A DNA stretch of 64,000 bases from Hymenopus coronatus. Lineage: Eukaryota > Arthropoda > Insecta > Mantodea > Hymenopodidae. Below, in pieces: positions 11,391 to 22,166 of the stretch. Position 1 is the stretch's first letter. Each line of letters opens with the position of its first letter. The stretch spans positions 367,675,132-367,739,131 of the forward strand of contig CM060900.1 of assembly GCA_030762935.1 (NCBI GenBank), in the 5' to 3' direction. A program made the position numbers and the translations under genes. The notes under the pieces were generated by a model. The model was not told where the DNA came from, did not search any database, and worked only from the letters and a program-made list of their open reading frames with translations.

Positions 11391-12712
11391 TGAGGTACGT
11401 TCAGAAAGTAAGTTCCGTTTGGTAATAAAATTAAATTGTGTACAGATACAGAATAATTATTTATTGCACAAAATTCTACAACTCTTAAACTACTTTTCCA
11501 CATAACTGCCGAAATTTTGCAGGCATTTGTCATAGCGTGGCACAAGTTTTTGTGTATCTTCTTCATAGAAGTTTGCCGCCTGTGTCTTCAAAAAGTTGGA
11601 AACATTTTCTTTCAGCTCTTTGTCATTGTTGAAGTGTTGACCGCCAAGGAAAGACTTGAGATGTAAGAACAGATGAAAGTTGCTAGGAGCGAGGTCAGGG
11701 CTGTATGGAGGATGGTCAAACACGTCCCAGCCAAGGAGGTTTTTCGTCACATTTGCAGTGTGTGGTCGTGCATTGTCGTGAAGGAAAACAACACCTTTTG
11801 ACAGCAATCCTCGGCGCTTATTCTGTATTGCGCGGCGCAATTTCCTAAGTGTCTCGCAATAAACATCTGCTTTGATTGTTTGACCACGCAGTAAGAAATC
11901 AATGAGTAAGATGCCTTTCCAGTCCCAGAACACTGTGCACATCATTTTTTGAGGTGTCAAGATTTGTTTCGGCTTAACCTTTGCTGGGGATGAAATGTGC
12001 CTCCATTCCATTGATTGCCGCTTACTTTCAGGGGTGTCGTAAGAAACCCAAGTCTCATCTCCTGTGACTTACTGTGTCAGAAATTCTTCGCCGTCTTCAT
12101 CATAACGGGTTAAAAACTGAAGTGCACTTCCCATCCGTTTTGTTTTGTGTTGCTCAGTAAGAATCTTTGGTACCCAACGTGATCAAAGTTTACGAAATTT
12201 CAGTTTTTTGGTAACAATTTCATGAATTAGTGATCCTGAGCTTTGGGGAAATTCCATAGCGAGAGCACTATTTGTAAACTTGCGGTTTTCCTGGATCTTG
12301 TCATCAATCGTGTGAACCAGTTCTTCTGTAACCAAAGATGGAGCCCACTTCGTTCTTCATCGTGCGCTTCACTACGTCCTTCATTGAACTGTCGGACCCA
12401 TCTTCTCACCATTGAATCACTCATCGCATTTTGTCCGTAAACTTCGCAAATTTGCCGATAAATTTCAATTGGTTTCACTTTCCTAGCATTCAGAAAACGA
12501 ATCACAGATCTGATTTCACAATCGGCGGGATTTTCAATCAACACCGACATTGTAAACAAACACAACAAAGCGTATGTGGCTGACAGCGATCTCAAAATGG
12601 CGCACGTTTCTTCTCCTTGATACAGAGCGTCTACCGCGCATGTGCGGAACTGCGATCGCAGCGCTACAGCGGAGATAAACTGAAACGGAATTTACTTTCT
12701 GGACGTACCTCA
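11391..12712 (-). mobile_element. mariner element with terminal inverted repeats, inserted at TA in the hAT remnant
   Basis: Terminal inverted repeats start TGAGGTACGTTCAGAAAG at 11391 and, read inwards from 12712, TGAGGTACGTCCAGAAAG. Both ends abut TA (11389-11390 and 12713-12714), the target duplication typical of Tc1/mariner. Length is 1322 bp, normal for a mariner. It holds one decayed transposase on the minus strand. Confidence 0.95.
11490..12595 (-). pseudogene. mariner transposase, inactive
   Basis: The reading frame runs on the minus strand from near 12550 (MSVLIENPADCE) to 11490 (NFGSYVEK), the expected size for a mariner transposase of about 345-355 residues. The helix-turn-helix part at 12440-12360 reads MSDSMVRRWVRQFNEGR. 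The first catalytic Asp is in VTGDETWVSYDTPE (about 12065-12020), just after an in-frame TAA. The second is in FLHDNARPHT. The third position reads APSNFHLF, so the Asp is replaced by Asn, and about three residues are missing between the second and third sites compared with the DD34D spacing. A frameshift lies near 12230. It cannot be active. Confidence 0.9.
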
Positions 12713-12990
12713 TAGTTTCATAAAATCCTGGTTATAAACAGATGTGATATTCAAGACATTCTTGAAAAAAAAAAAAAAAAAAACCTGTCTACCACATCAA
12801 GAGACTCATCTTTATTAGTGGAGCAGTTAGCATCATTTAAATATGCTCCAGTAGCCTCTTTTAATGAGGAGAAATTTTTTGTCTTACAAAAGTGTTTACA
12901 TGACAACAGAAGAAGCTTTTCACTAGGAAACTTATGTAAAATGATGGTTGTGAACAGCAATAATTCATTAGTCAACAATGCCAATAGGGG
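12713..12990 (+). pseudogene. hAT transposase remnant, C-terminal dimerisation region (segment 3 of 3)
   Basis: After the mariner the hAT trace continues with an NPGYKQM-like stretch and DIQDIL, then from 12818 an open piece LASFKYAPVASFNEEKFFVL followed by LHDNRRSFSLGNL. This is the conserved hAT C-terminal block usually written 'FKYAP..S.(D/E)E..FS..K..L.DNR..F...N'. An A-run at 12765-12783 has slipped into the coding sequence. Its presence here shows that segments 7293-8160, 11065-11390 and this one were once continuous. Confidence 0.8.
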
Positions 12991-13890
12991 CAACACCCAC
13001 TTCAGTTTCTAAAGAATGAAGTAAGTTTATTAATCGGTTGCCAATTTGGGTGTTTTTTTTTTTTTTTTTTTTTTTTTTTTTCCTATTCTCAAGGGATATT
13101 GATTCAGTATATTAGGACATATTTTTTGGCATAATTTTAGGATTTTAAGGGCATATTTGCAAGTGAAGCAAGAGTCTGTTCAAGAGGTTTTTATGCTACA
13201 CTTCATGATTTTGAGTTCCATCTCCTTTTGAATTTATTCTCATCTATACTTCAAGCTAAAATCTTATTTAACATTTTACAATATAAAAATCTATGTCAAA
13301 GTATTGCACGCAAAGGTTGACAAATTCTAGAGATTTCTGAATAAGACATGATAAATATGATTTATTTTGGGAGCAGTTTCATCATTTTCAACAAATGAAG
13401 ATGAAGTTTGAGCTAAAAGGCAGTAATTTGCAGAGACTGCAAATGAAAAAAAATGCTATATTATGAAATACTGGATACATGTGGTTGGGCACATAAATAT
13501 ATTTCAATGCTGGGATACTTACGACAGGACTTTCAGCCATTTATGCATCAGCAGAGTTAAAGAAGCCCTACACATTACAAATTTACACATATTTAATATT
13601 TTCTAGATTAAATATAACATTGCCTTAAGTTACTAAACTTTGTTCGCTCATTTTGGCAAATACCACTACTAGTGTCTTTGTGGAGAGATCTAAAGTTTTC
13701 AAAATTGTCATTTATTTTCATTGATAAGAGTCTCTTGAAAAGATACCTTGCTGCCAAAAAAGTTGACCTCCAAAAGAAGGAGCCAGAGATGAGTGGGGGT
13801 TAGGTGGGTTTTAAAACATATGTTTATTTTAGACATTAATTATGCATAAATATTGTTTAGTGCATGCTTCTACACACCAAAAGTGTGCTA
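12991..13890. other. AT-rich DNA with a poly-T run
   Basis: A T-run spans 13053-13081. Text such as GGGCATATTTGC near 13150 could be 3' sequence of the preceding hAT element, but I see no inverted repeat to prove it. No gene is recognised. Confidence 0.5.
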
Positions 13891-13894
13891 ACCT

Positions 13895-13977
13895 TTAAAA
13901 AAGAACACATTCTGCCACCGCCATGTGGTGACTTTACTGTCGACACCAATCCCAGTGACACTGGCATTAGCAACATA
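13895..13977 (+). pseudogene. Second Gypsy pol remnant, RNase H start (segment 1)
   Basis: One frame reads ILPPPCGDFTVDTNPSDTGI up to the mariner target TA at 13976-13977. This is the 'F.VDTDAS..GIG' opening of Gypsy RNase H. Its continuation is at 15264. Confidence 0.7.
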
Positions 13978-15263
13978 CGAGGGGCATACTGAAAGTCATG
14001 AGCAACACTGTTTTACAATCTTAATATTTATTTTTAAGCCAAACCAAATACATCATAATCTATAGACTTTCTTTCATTTTTCGACATAGTCTCCATTGTT
14101 TTGCACACATTTTTCCCATCGTTCTACAAGTTTGAAAATGCCCTTGTGATAGAACCCTGACACACTGCTTTCCGAATATCCTCCAGCGTCTCATAGTGTT
14201 GGCCACACATCTGCTCCTTCACAGAACCGAAAACATGGTAGTTGGAGGGTGCCAAGTCGGGAATGTAGGGAGGATGTGGAAGTGTTTCCCACCCTAATGC
14301 CCTGATCTTCTCCATAGTGGCACGAGCAGTATGCGGATGCGCATTATCCTGTTGAAGGATGATCCTCTTTCCAGGGCGTTTATCACGCAAAGCCCGACGG
14401 AGCTTCAGAAGTGTCTTGCTGTAGCAGGCAGAATTTATGGTTTGTCCAGGTTCATGAAAGTCAACCAGAATGCAACCTTGTGCATCCCAAAAGATACTTC
14501 CCATAACTTTTCCTACAGACTTCACTGTCTTCGCTTTCTTCTTCGATGGTGAGTTCAAGTGGTGCCATTCCATACTCTGACGTTTCATTTCTGGCTCATA
14601 GTGATGGAACCAGCTCTCATCCCCAGTCACAATACACGTCAAAAATTCATCACCTTGATTATAAATCTCTGAAGAAGGTTTTGTGCAATGGTTCTTCTCT
14701 GAAGTTTGTGGTCTTCAGTCAATAAACGGGGGACCCAACGGGCACAGACCTTTCGATAACCCAAGCTGTGGATCATTTCTTGCAATGCACTATGTCCTAT
14801 TCCAAATTGCGCAGCAATTTCATTCACAGTGAAATGCCTATTTCCTGTAATGAGCTCATCAACTCTTTCCTTGTTGCGTTCTGTAGAGGCAGTTCGAGGT
14901 TGCCCGCTAAGAGGTGCATTTTGCAGACTCGTGTTTCCATCTTTGAAATGTTTCACCCATCTTCTAACACTACTGGCACCCATGCAGACACCTCCATATG
15001 CACGCTGAAGTCTGAGATGAATTTCAGGAGCAGATTTTCCTTCTTTCACAAGGAATTCAATGACAGCACGCTGTCGAAACGAAACATCAATGTCAGCCAT
15101 TTTTCAAACACCGTTTGTGGTCACGTGATAGAAGCTAATGACGTCACAATATGTCAACATGTGGCTTAAAGTCTGTAGATTACGATCCTGCAATTCGTTT
15201 CGTTACATTGTTGAAATTTAAATTTTTACAATGGGTTGCTCGTGACTTTCAGTATGCCCCTCG
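13978..15263 (-). mobile_element. mariner element, copy A, inserted at TA in the Gypsy remnant
   Basis: Terminal repeats CGAGGGGCATACTGAAAG are at both ends (13978 inward, and inverted ending at 15263), flanked by TA at 13976-13977 and 15264-15265. Length is 1286 bp, typical of mariner. The same family as the element at 27727-29027, in the opposite orientation here. Confidence 0.95.
14124..15100 (-). pseudogene. mariner transposase, copy A (frameshifted)
   Basis: The N-terminal piece at 15100-14639 starts MADIDVSFRQRAVIEFL and carries the paired helix-turn-helix DNA-binding region, with ASSVRRWVKHFKDGN and the WVPRLLTEDHK linker motif. A one-base loss near 14668 shifts the frame (the other copy reads RFHNEGDEF where this one reads RFIIKVMNF). 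The catalytic piece 14642-14124 has VTGDESWFHHYEP (first Asp), LQQDNAHPHTAR (second Asp), and APSNYHVF with Asn in place of the third Asp of the DD34D triad. The C-terminus is also altered after DIRKAV. Inactive on several counts. Confidence 0.9.
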
Positions 15264-16185
15264 TACTATCCAAGATCTGTGGTAGCTAGGAGTGAGTAAT
15301 TGCCTACTATAGCAAGACACTTGCCAAAGCAGAAATGAGCTACTGCATTACCCGGCGAGAGCTCCTGACAGAAGTAAAGGTGCTGGAGCACTTCCACAAA
15401 TACCTGTATGATCAACCATTCCACCTGAAGACTGACCACTCTGCCCTCACCTGGTTGTGAGCTTTAAGAACCTGGAGGGCCAGACAGCCTGTTGGGTCCA
15501 AAGGCTGTAAGAGTACAACTTAACATCAAAACATTGAAAAGGAAGGAGCCACTCTAATGTGGATGCCATGTCCAATTAACACTGTACAAGGAGTGCGGCC
15601 ACTTCACTAAGGTTGAAGAGGAATGTGCCGCAGCTGTCTAGGTTGTTTCAGTAGTACCTGCAGCTGGATGAGATAGTGCAGAGCTGAGGAGGAAGCAGCT
15701 GGCAGATGCTAACTTGGGGCCACTTCTGGGAGAAGTGGAGGAAGGAATTAAACCAAGCTGGGAGGACATTGCACCAAGGAGTAGTCTGTACAAGTCCTAT
15801 TTGGTCCAATGGGTCTCATTGAAGATCAGGGAAGGAGTACTATTCAGAGTATGGGAGTCACCTGTTGGGAAGACCCAGAGTGAGTAGCTGATCCTTCTTT
15901 GGAGTAAGGTCATGAAAGTCCTGGAAGAAGTACATATAGAGACTTTGGGAAGACATTTAGGATGCAACCAAACCATAAACCAAAGCTCGGACAACAGTAT
16001 TACTGGCTGAGACTATGGGCAGACACTGCACCTCGCACTGCACCACCTCGGTGCCGCCAATGTCATGTGTGTGTGGCAAGTCGTGGCTCACAGACCTGGA
16101 GCCGGGGTAGCATGCACAGTATAATGTGGAGCAACCCATTGAATGCAGTCATTGACATAGCTGAGCCATTCCCTCTGTCAGACAG
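15264..16185 (+). pseudogene. Second Gypsy pol remnant, RNase H to integrase (segment 2)
   Basis: Continues the RNase H as an AYYSKTLAKAE-like stretch, then YCITRRELLTEVKVLEHFHK and YLYDQPFHLKTDHSALTWL at about 15340-15465. A KVEEECAAAV-like spacer and integrase zinc-domain text follow: HLGCNQTINQ-like, QQYYWLRLWADT and CRQCHVCVASRG at about 15950-16085. The integrase core starts near 16145 with VIDIAEPFPLSD. At that point a SINE is inserted. Stops are frequent. Confidence 0.8.
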
Positions 16186-16380
16186 GCAGCCTGGATTTGA
16201 TCCCAAATGACATGTGGGATTTGTGGTAGACAAAGAGGCATACGGGCAGGTTTTCTCAAGGTTCTCCTGTTTCCCCTGCCATTACAATCCACCAGTGCTC
16301 CATCTTCATTCCATGTATCATCAGTGTCATTGCCTGTGGTGCCATATGTGGTAAAAGTAGACATTAAATACAACAAAAAA
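16186..16380 (+). mobile_element. 5'-truncated tRNA-derived SINE inserted in Gypsy integrase
   Basis: Begins inside the tRNA-like head just before the B-box (GGATTTGATCCC). It carries the GGGATTTGTGGTAGACAAAG module and ends with the TGGTGCCATATGTGGTAAA module and oligo-A. The target duplication TGTCAGACAG (16176-16185) / TGTCAGATAG (16381-16390) differs at one base. Removing the SINE rejoins the integrase text PFPLSD and RSNKYLLVTMDY. Confidence 0.85.
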
Positions 16381-17290
16381 TGTCAGATAGGAGCAACAAA
16401 TATCTGTTGGTCACCATGGATTACACCAAATGGCAGAGGTTTATGCCATACCTTACCAGGGAACCAAGACCATAGCAAACTGACTTGTAGAAGAACTCCT
16501 TTATCACTATGGGGTGCTATTGGAGTTACACATTGATCAGAGCACAAACTTTGAGTCCAACCTAATAAGAGAAACACTCAAGCAACTTGGAATGTACAAG
16601 ACATGCACAACGCCTCTTCACTCACAGTCAGACGGCATAGTTGAGCGATAAAGTCTAGAGAGGAACAATAAGCAAGGTTGTAGCCAATCATCAGAGAGAC
16701 TGGGATGTCAGGGTGCCACTTTTCTTGCTGGCATACTGCTCTTCAACCCACGACACCACAGGGTCAATACTAGTCAGTTTGGTCTTTGGTAGACAGTTGT
16801 GTCTAACATTTAACCTGATGTTCAGGAGTCCTCCTGGGGTAGAACAGGCAGCAGTCGACTATGTAGACCATCTCATACACCAGCTTAATGACATACATGA
16901 GATGGTCCATAAAACATCCAAGTGGCAAGTGATCGATGTAGAACCATTACAACAGCCGGTGCTTCCAGAAGGGTGATCTGAGTGTAACTGCCTTACCTGT
17001 AAATGCTATTTCAGCCATTCTGTCATTCAGAGGAAGAGTGATATGCCAGTAACCAGAGACTTTGGAATGGCATATACCAGAAGCTTCGACTTCCACTAGC
17101 TTTCATAAACTTCTATGACATCATTCATGGCTACATAGGAATAGTTGCAAGCCAAGCTAGTGAGTATTTGAGTGTGAGTGTTAGTGTGCAATGGCATGAG
17201 AAAGCATCAAGTGAACCAAAATAAGTATTTTGTAATCAATTTTGAGTAAATCAAGACATTTGTTACACGTATTACTAATTTAGTTTCTTG
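16381..17290 (+). pseudogene. Second Gypsy pol remnant, integrase core to 3' end, with possible LTR
   Basis: Integrase core text is YLLVTMDYTKW-like at 16400-16440, LRIEHCPL/TTPLHSQSDG-like near 16600-16640, and an open piece at 16713-16976 reading PLFLLAYCSSTHDTTGSILV then VFGRQLCLTFNLMF, the conserved end of Gypsy integrase. At about 17040-17280 the sequence looks like 3' untranslated/LTR material (GTGTGAGTGTTAGTGTGCAA; TTTGTAATCAATTTTGAGTA), but no second LTR is available for proof. Confidence 0.7.
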
Positions 17291-17884
17291 TTTCAACTGG
17301 TTTCTGACAAAAAGGAACTTAAAATCAATTTTTTTCCCCTTTGCTTTCTAGAAGTTATTTTTTTTTTCAAGCAAACTATGAACCTGTAACTGAATATTTA
17401 AGGAGAGATATGAGTACATATAATGACACAATAACATTTACTTTGATATGTCAAATACAGTCAGGGATATCTGTTTTTCCTGGGTTAGTTGCAAGTTCAT
17501 ATATGGTCAGATTTCCATTCCCCTTGAACAATAGTAAATGTTTAACATTATTACAGTTTTTCATTATAATTTTTCTGTATGTAAGAGTATAGGTCAGGAA
17601 TATTTTATAATCAAGTATTACAATAGATATTTGGTACTGAAGTTTTCTTTAGTAACTTATATTAAATAAAATAAAATCAAAGTATAGTGCGTTATAAAGA
17701 AAGTTAATTCCTGAAGAGAAAAATATACTTCTCTTAAGTGCCATTTTTCTGCCACTAACGCCTACAGCTCACTTGAGAAATGGCCTTCAATTGGATGGTA
17801 TTCTTTATATATCAATTGACCAAATGCCAAAATTGACATTTAATTATTGTTCTATCTAGCAGCTAAATGTTTAATCTCTTTATA

Positions 17885-18225
17885 CAAAATTATTCCAGTG
17901 TGTTTTCTACATATTCCAAACACCAATCATTATAGCATTGAAATCAAGTTTTGTATCAATTGACCAGGTGCTTTTTCTGTAGTATGAATTACTCATCAAA
18001 TGACCATGTGACAATTTACAGTTACTTTGTTCATATTGATGATTGTTGATTTCCAGTCAGTGCATTCCTGTTTTCTCCATATTCCCCATGGAAAGTGCAC
18101 CTTGATCAAGCACCAATCATTATGATTTATGACATTGAAATCAAGTTTCACATTAACTGCGCAGACATATTTTCTGTAGTACGAATTACTCTTTAATGGC
18201 CAAGCAACAATTTAGAGTCACTTTG
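17885..18225 (+). repeat. Two imperfect tandem units of about 160-180 bp, with a third partial copy at 18700-18765
   Basis: Unit 1 (about 17885-18050) and unit 2 (about 18055-18225) share CACCAATCATTAT, CATTGAAATCAAGTTT, TTTTCTGTAGTA(T/C)GAATTACTC and CAATTTA(C/G)AGT(T/C)ACTTTGTT. A third fragment at 18700-18765 repeats CAGTCACTTTG and a following GATTGTCAATTCTCACTCAG stretch. It looks like satellite-type DNA. Confidence 0.75.
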
Positions 18226-18249
18226 TTAATTAGTTGTGCTTTCCACACT

Positions 18250-18712
18250 TCTATGTGTAGGACAGAGTTGGTTAAGTAGAATCAGACCAAAAACTTCAAT
18301 GCCATAGCTGGGATTTGAACCATGGATCTCTCGGTCTCTAGTTGGTGCTCTAACTAATGAGTTATCATGGCAATATGCAGACACAGCATTAAATTCCTCC
18401 TATCCTACACATGGCTAAAGTGGAAAAAACGATTAATTAACACTAACTGATCTAATAGTTGGTCAAACTATGTATCCCAGTACTTAAAAGTTTTTATGAC
18501 ATTGTAAGTCGCCACTGTCATCTCAAAATATTTGAGATCACATTGTAGTTTACCGAGAAACACGCAAGTCAGTACAGGAATTTAATAACTCTTGGCATGT
18601 TGCAAAGTTAGCTCAGTGGTTAAAGCAATTGACTAGAGACTGGGAGATCCATGGTTCAAATCCCAGCTATGACATTGAGTTTTTCTGTCTGACCCCACCT
18701 ATCCAATTGCAG
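18250..18712. mobile_element. Inverted pair of tRNA-like sequences (foldback), splitting the tandem repeat
   Basis: The minus-strand arm at 18255-18372 contains GCCATGATAACTCATTAG, AGAGCACCAACTAGAGACC and a B-box GGTTCAAATCCC, with a short GCCAT/ATGGC acceptor-like pairing. The plus-strand arm at 18596-18706 contains TTAGCTCAGTGGTTAAAGC, GACTAGAGACTGGGAGATCC and the same GGTTCAAATCCC. The arms are diverged inverted copies around about 220 bp of unique sequence. They are best read as tRNA-derived SINE heads rather than functional tRNA genes. Confidence 0.7.
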
Positions 18713-18884
18713 TCACTTTGCTTATGTTGATTGTCAATTCTCACTCAGCACATTCTTGCTTTATTATTATGTAACCCTAGAAACCCATTGTCCCTGGAAC
18801 ATGACATTGTAGTTTGTATTTAACCTATGCCTTAATTTTTTTTTTTTTTTCTTTCTTTGTAGTTTAACTCCTTTAACCTGGTTG

Positions 18885-19105
18885 TCAATATTGAACAATG
18901 AATGAAATCGGTGAAATGATGCTCAAATGATCTCAGGGTCCATGGAGCTTAAAATTACTTGACATTTGTCTTCTCAGAATAAGGGAAAACCCCCAAAAAA
19001 ATCCTTATCCAGGTAACTCGCCATAAGCGAGAGTTGAACCCACAACCTGTTGAATGTGAGGCAGACATGCTTTCCCCACAATACCCAGGCAGGCTATACC
19101 TTTCT
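18885..19105 (-). mobile_element. tRNA-derived SINE of a different family
   Basis: On the minus strand the tRNA-like head contains CTGGGTATTGTGGGGAAAGC, GTCTGCCTCACATTC and B-box-like GGTTCAACTC. A body follows with GATCTCAGGGTCCATGG-type sequence (inverse of 18930-18950) and TTTCACCGATTTCATTC. Ends are approximate because no target duplication was found. Confidence 0.65.
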
Positions 19106-20419
19106 TGTATACCAAGATTAAGTTATTTAAGTTTAGGAGATCACAGTGGAGCTGTATATACCTCGGCATGAATGTATAATAAGAAAGACAAACCTTAACA
19201 GTATTTTCTTCAAAACTTGAATTAATTCTGAGCATTCTGTTGAATTAAATATTAAACAATCATTAGCTGGTCACCGAGTTCAAAATGAAAATGCTTCAGG
19301 TCTACATGATCTATTTAACTCAATTTTGGCCCAACAGGTAACCCATTTCAGAAGCAAAGTTTAGTGATTTGTTATCTCTTATGAAGCCCATTTCAAATGA
19401 TACTAAAAATTTCTTTAGGAGTTTCATTGATCCTGGAATACACAAAATTTGACTGTGAGGACATATATTTTGAATTTCAAGTTTCTCAGCAGCCTTCATC
19501 ATGCTAAGAGAAACTCTGCATTAGCCTAAACACTGAGAGTAAAGTTAATTTTCATGCAATTATTTTTGTGTTTTGTAGGACTGCCCCTGTGCTGGTTGAG
19601 AAAAGCAATTTAAACACACGTTTCATAACATTATTTTACACATTTTTTTTTTTTTTTTTGTCATTATAGACCTAAATATAAAAATCCTCTGCTTTATTTG
19701 CTTGCCAAAAATACAGGTCTATAAAATAAAGAGAGAAAAAAAGAAAAAAGAGAAAAAGAGAAAGAAAAGAAAAAAAAGTAAGTTATTTGTCTAATTGCAA
19801 TGCATGAGTGAACAAATCCTAGTTACAATAACAATATTAATTCAATTATTATTCTATTTCACAGAAAAAGTGTTGTTTTTTAAATTAATTTGGTCTGTAT
19901 GATCTAAAACTACTCTGAATAAAACTAAGACTTTCACTTTTGAAACAACTCATTTGGTTTTAATTTACTTAATATGTGTTTTACATTAAACTTGTGCACC
20001 TTTTGGTTTTAAACAGACACTATCACTTTCTAGTACTTCCAGACTCTATGAAAGGTAAATAAGTTTTCAATGGTTTTTAACTTAGCATTTCACTATAACA
20101 CAGCAAGGAATTGAGTTCAGGACTAGATGGAAAGCTAGAAAGCCTAACATTCCATCACAGAAAAGTCCCAGAATGTTTCTGAACTGCACATATTGATAAA
20201 CAGCATCATTAGTCAATTAGACAAAATTAAAAAATTGTGATTTATTTATGAATGCTCTTTAACTGATGCAGTTCTTAGCATCCCATTCTATATTGGGCAT
20301 GAAAGACTGTTTAATTTTTCTCAGAGGCCTCTTTATCAGGCTTGATGTTCTTTTACATGTCGTAAATCTATGATACAAGACCACCAGTTTTACTTCTCTT
20401 CTAAAGAAAGCTATGCTAA

Positions 20420-20530
20420 GGATTTATATGCCCGAAAAAAAATCCATCGGCCTCAGCTGAGTTTGAGCCATCAATCTTGGTTATCAAACAGAAAAGTGGC
20501 GCAAAACACAAAGCTAAAATATTAGTAATA
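20420..20530 (-). mobile_element. Degenerate tRNA-like SINE fragment
   Basis: The minus strand reads ATTGATGGCTCAAACTCAGC followed by TGAGGCCGATGGATTTTT, a B-box-like site plus the downstream text of a tRNA-derived repeat. The A-box is not clear. Low certainty. Confidence 0.35.
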
Positions 20531-22103
20531 AAGCATCGAATGACCAAGCTGCATTTTAATGGATAAGGAATTATTTTAAGAATAAAGCTAACTTTGATAT
20601 CACAATAAGAATATTCTGGTTTTCATCTTCAATTTGGTATACCATGTAATATGGAACTATTCATTTGTTTAAAAAGACAAATTAATATGCAGGGTTTTGC
20701 ACATAAGTGATTACCTTGAAATTGATTATTGGCATAGGGCCAAGAAATACACACCACCATCCAATCATACTACCTACACATAATCCATACAGAATAATAA
20801 ACAAAGTAAAAGCTATGTTTTTCAGGAAGGTGTATCTACATCATACATTATTTTATCAATGTAATTAGAGGTATGATGCAATCTCTACAAATCTTAAATC
20901 TAATCTCATAGCCACATTTGATGGTATCCCACTGTAATGCATGCTGGTTAAGCCATCATGGCACACATTCAAGCAAGGCTCCATTAGTGCTTCCTGGAAC
21001 TATTTGCTATTACTGGTAGTGAACCTATTCATAATCCAAAGTAGACATCACAGCAGTCGCAAAGCTGGAGGTTCAGCTCACTTGCCTATCATATCGAGGC
21101 AGAGGTGAACCAAGGCAAATTTTGTACTACATGATACTTTGAAGAATGAAAGACAAGGATGTGAGTGTGCTTAGGACTGCAGCTGCAGACCACTGTTATC
21201 CTGTCAGTTTATTTAACTGAAGTGTGCAGACAAGAGATTTGCTGCAGTATTTTTATTTTTCTGTGAATGATTTAGTATTTTGTAAGCTTCCAGTTCTATA
21301 AATATGGACAGTTTACTGAGGAAAAACACTGAAACACGTTTTTCAACAATATTTTTATTCCAGACTGACACATAACATTTAGTACACAAAATAAAATAAC
21401 TGTGGTGCACATTATTGTGGTTTATTGATACTAACATTTATCCTATAGATGCAATAATAACTTCACAATCTTAGCACAACAAGAACATGAGACGCAATGG
21501 AATTTAACAACTTTCAAAGAGTCTCATATATGAAAATTATACTCTGATTTTTCCCTTTTATCATTTGAGGGTTCTTAATTCTATAATATCAAATTATGTC
21601 AACAGCCTAATATCAATCTATTATTCTTGAAATACAACTACAATGTGAATAAAAATACTTGCATTTGTGCTAAGGCAGAACAAAGGTCAGTGTTACGCTA
21701 TGGCATATACACATTATTAATGCTTAGGAATGAGATTTAGGAGCTTTAAATGCAGGCATTAGTATTTCACTGCTGTAGATTAACACAGTCATTACCAGCA
21801 ATTGAACAAATTTTAATAACTAACCATTTATAAATTTTAATAACTAAACATAAAGTAAGAGTATTTTAATTAAAATGGCATAAATTTCACTATATATTCA
21901 AAATATATTGCCAGTTAGGAATTTATTTCGCTAGAGCAATTACTTCAGATCATTAAGTACAAATATACTTACAGGGAGTATTATGACCTAACAAACATTT
22001 GTAATAAAATCTTTGAATTTAGAAGATTAAAAATTGCATCTGATTTAGTGAATATGCTAACGGCAATGTAGTATTTCATCTTTAAAACATATGTAATAAG
22101 CAG

Positions 22104-22161
<58 letters not shown>
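22104..22161 (+). repeat. Poly-A homopolymer of almost 60 bases
   Basis: Uninterrupted A run. The poly-Phe frame on the other strand is an artefact. It may be the tail of an old retroposed copy, but the sequence upstream is not recognisable. Confidence 0.95.

Positions 22162-22166
<5 letters not shown>

Noticed and set aside
60..17290. The two Gypsy pol remnants (60-1640 and 13895-17290) looked like one element split by 12 kb of later insertions, since one stops near where the other starts.
   Set aside because: Both contain the PQPGG/VDT...GG region at the RNase H start, so they overlap rather than abut. No junction duplication was seen. Two copies is the simpler reading.
18301..18372. A functional tRNA gene on the minus strand.
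   Set aside because: B-box and a partial acceptor stem are visible, but the anticodon arm is irregular and an inverted diverged copy lies 250 bp away, which fits a SINE head better.
21981..22166. Poly-Phe hydrophobic peptide on the minus strand.
   Set aside because: Translation of a poly-A/T homopolymer.
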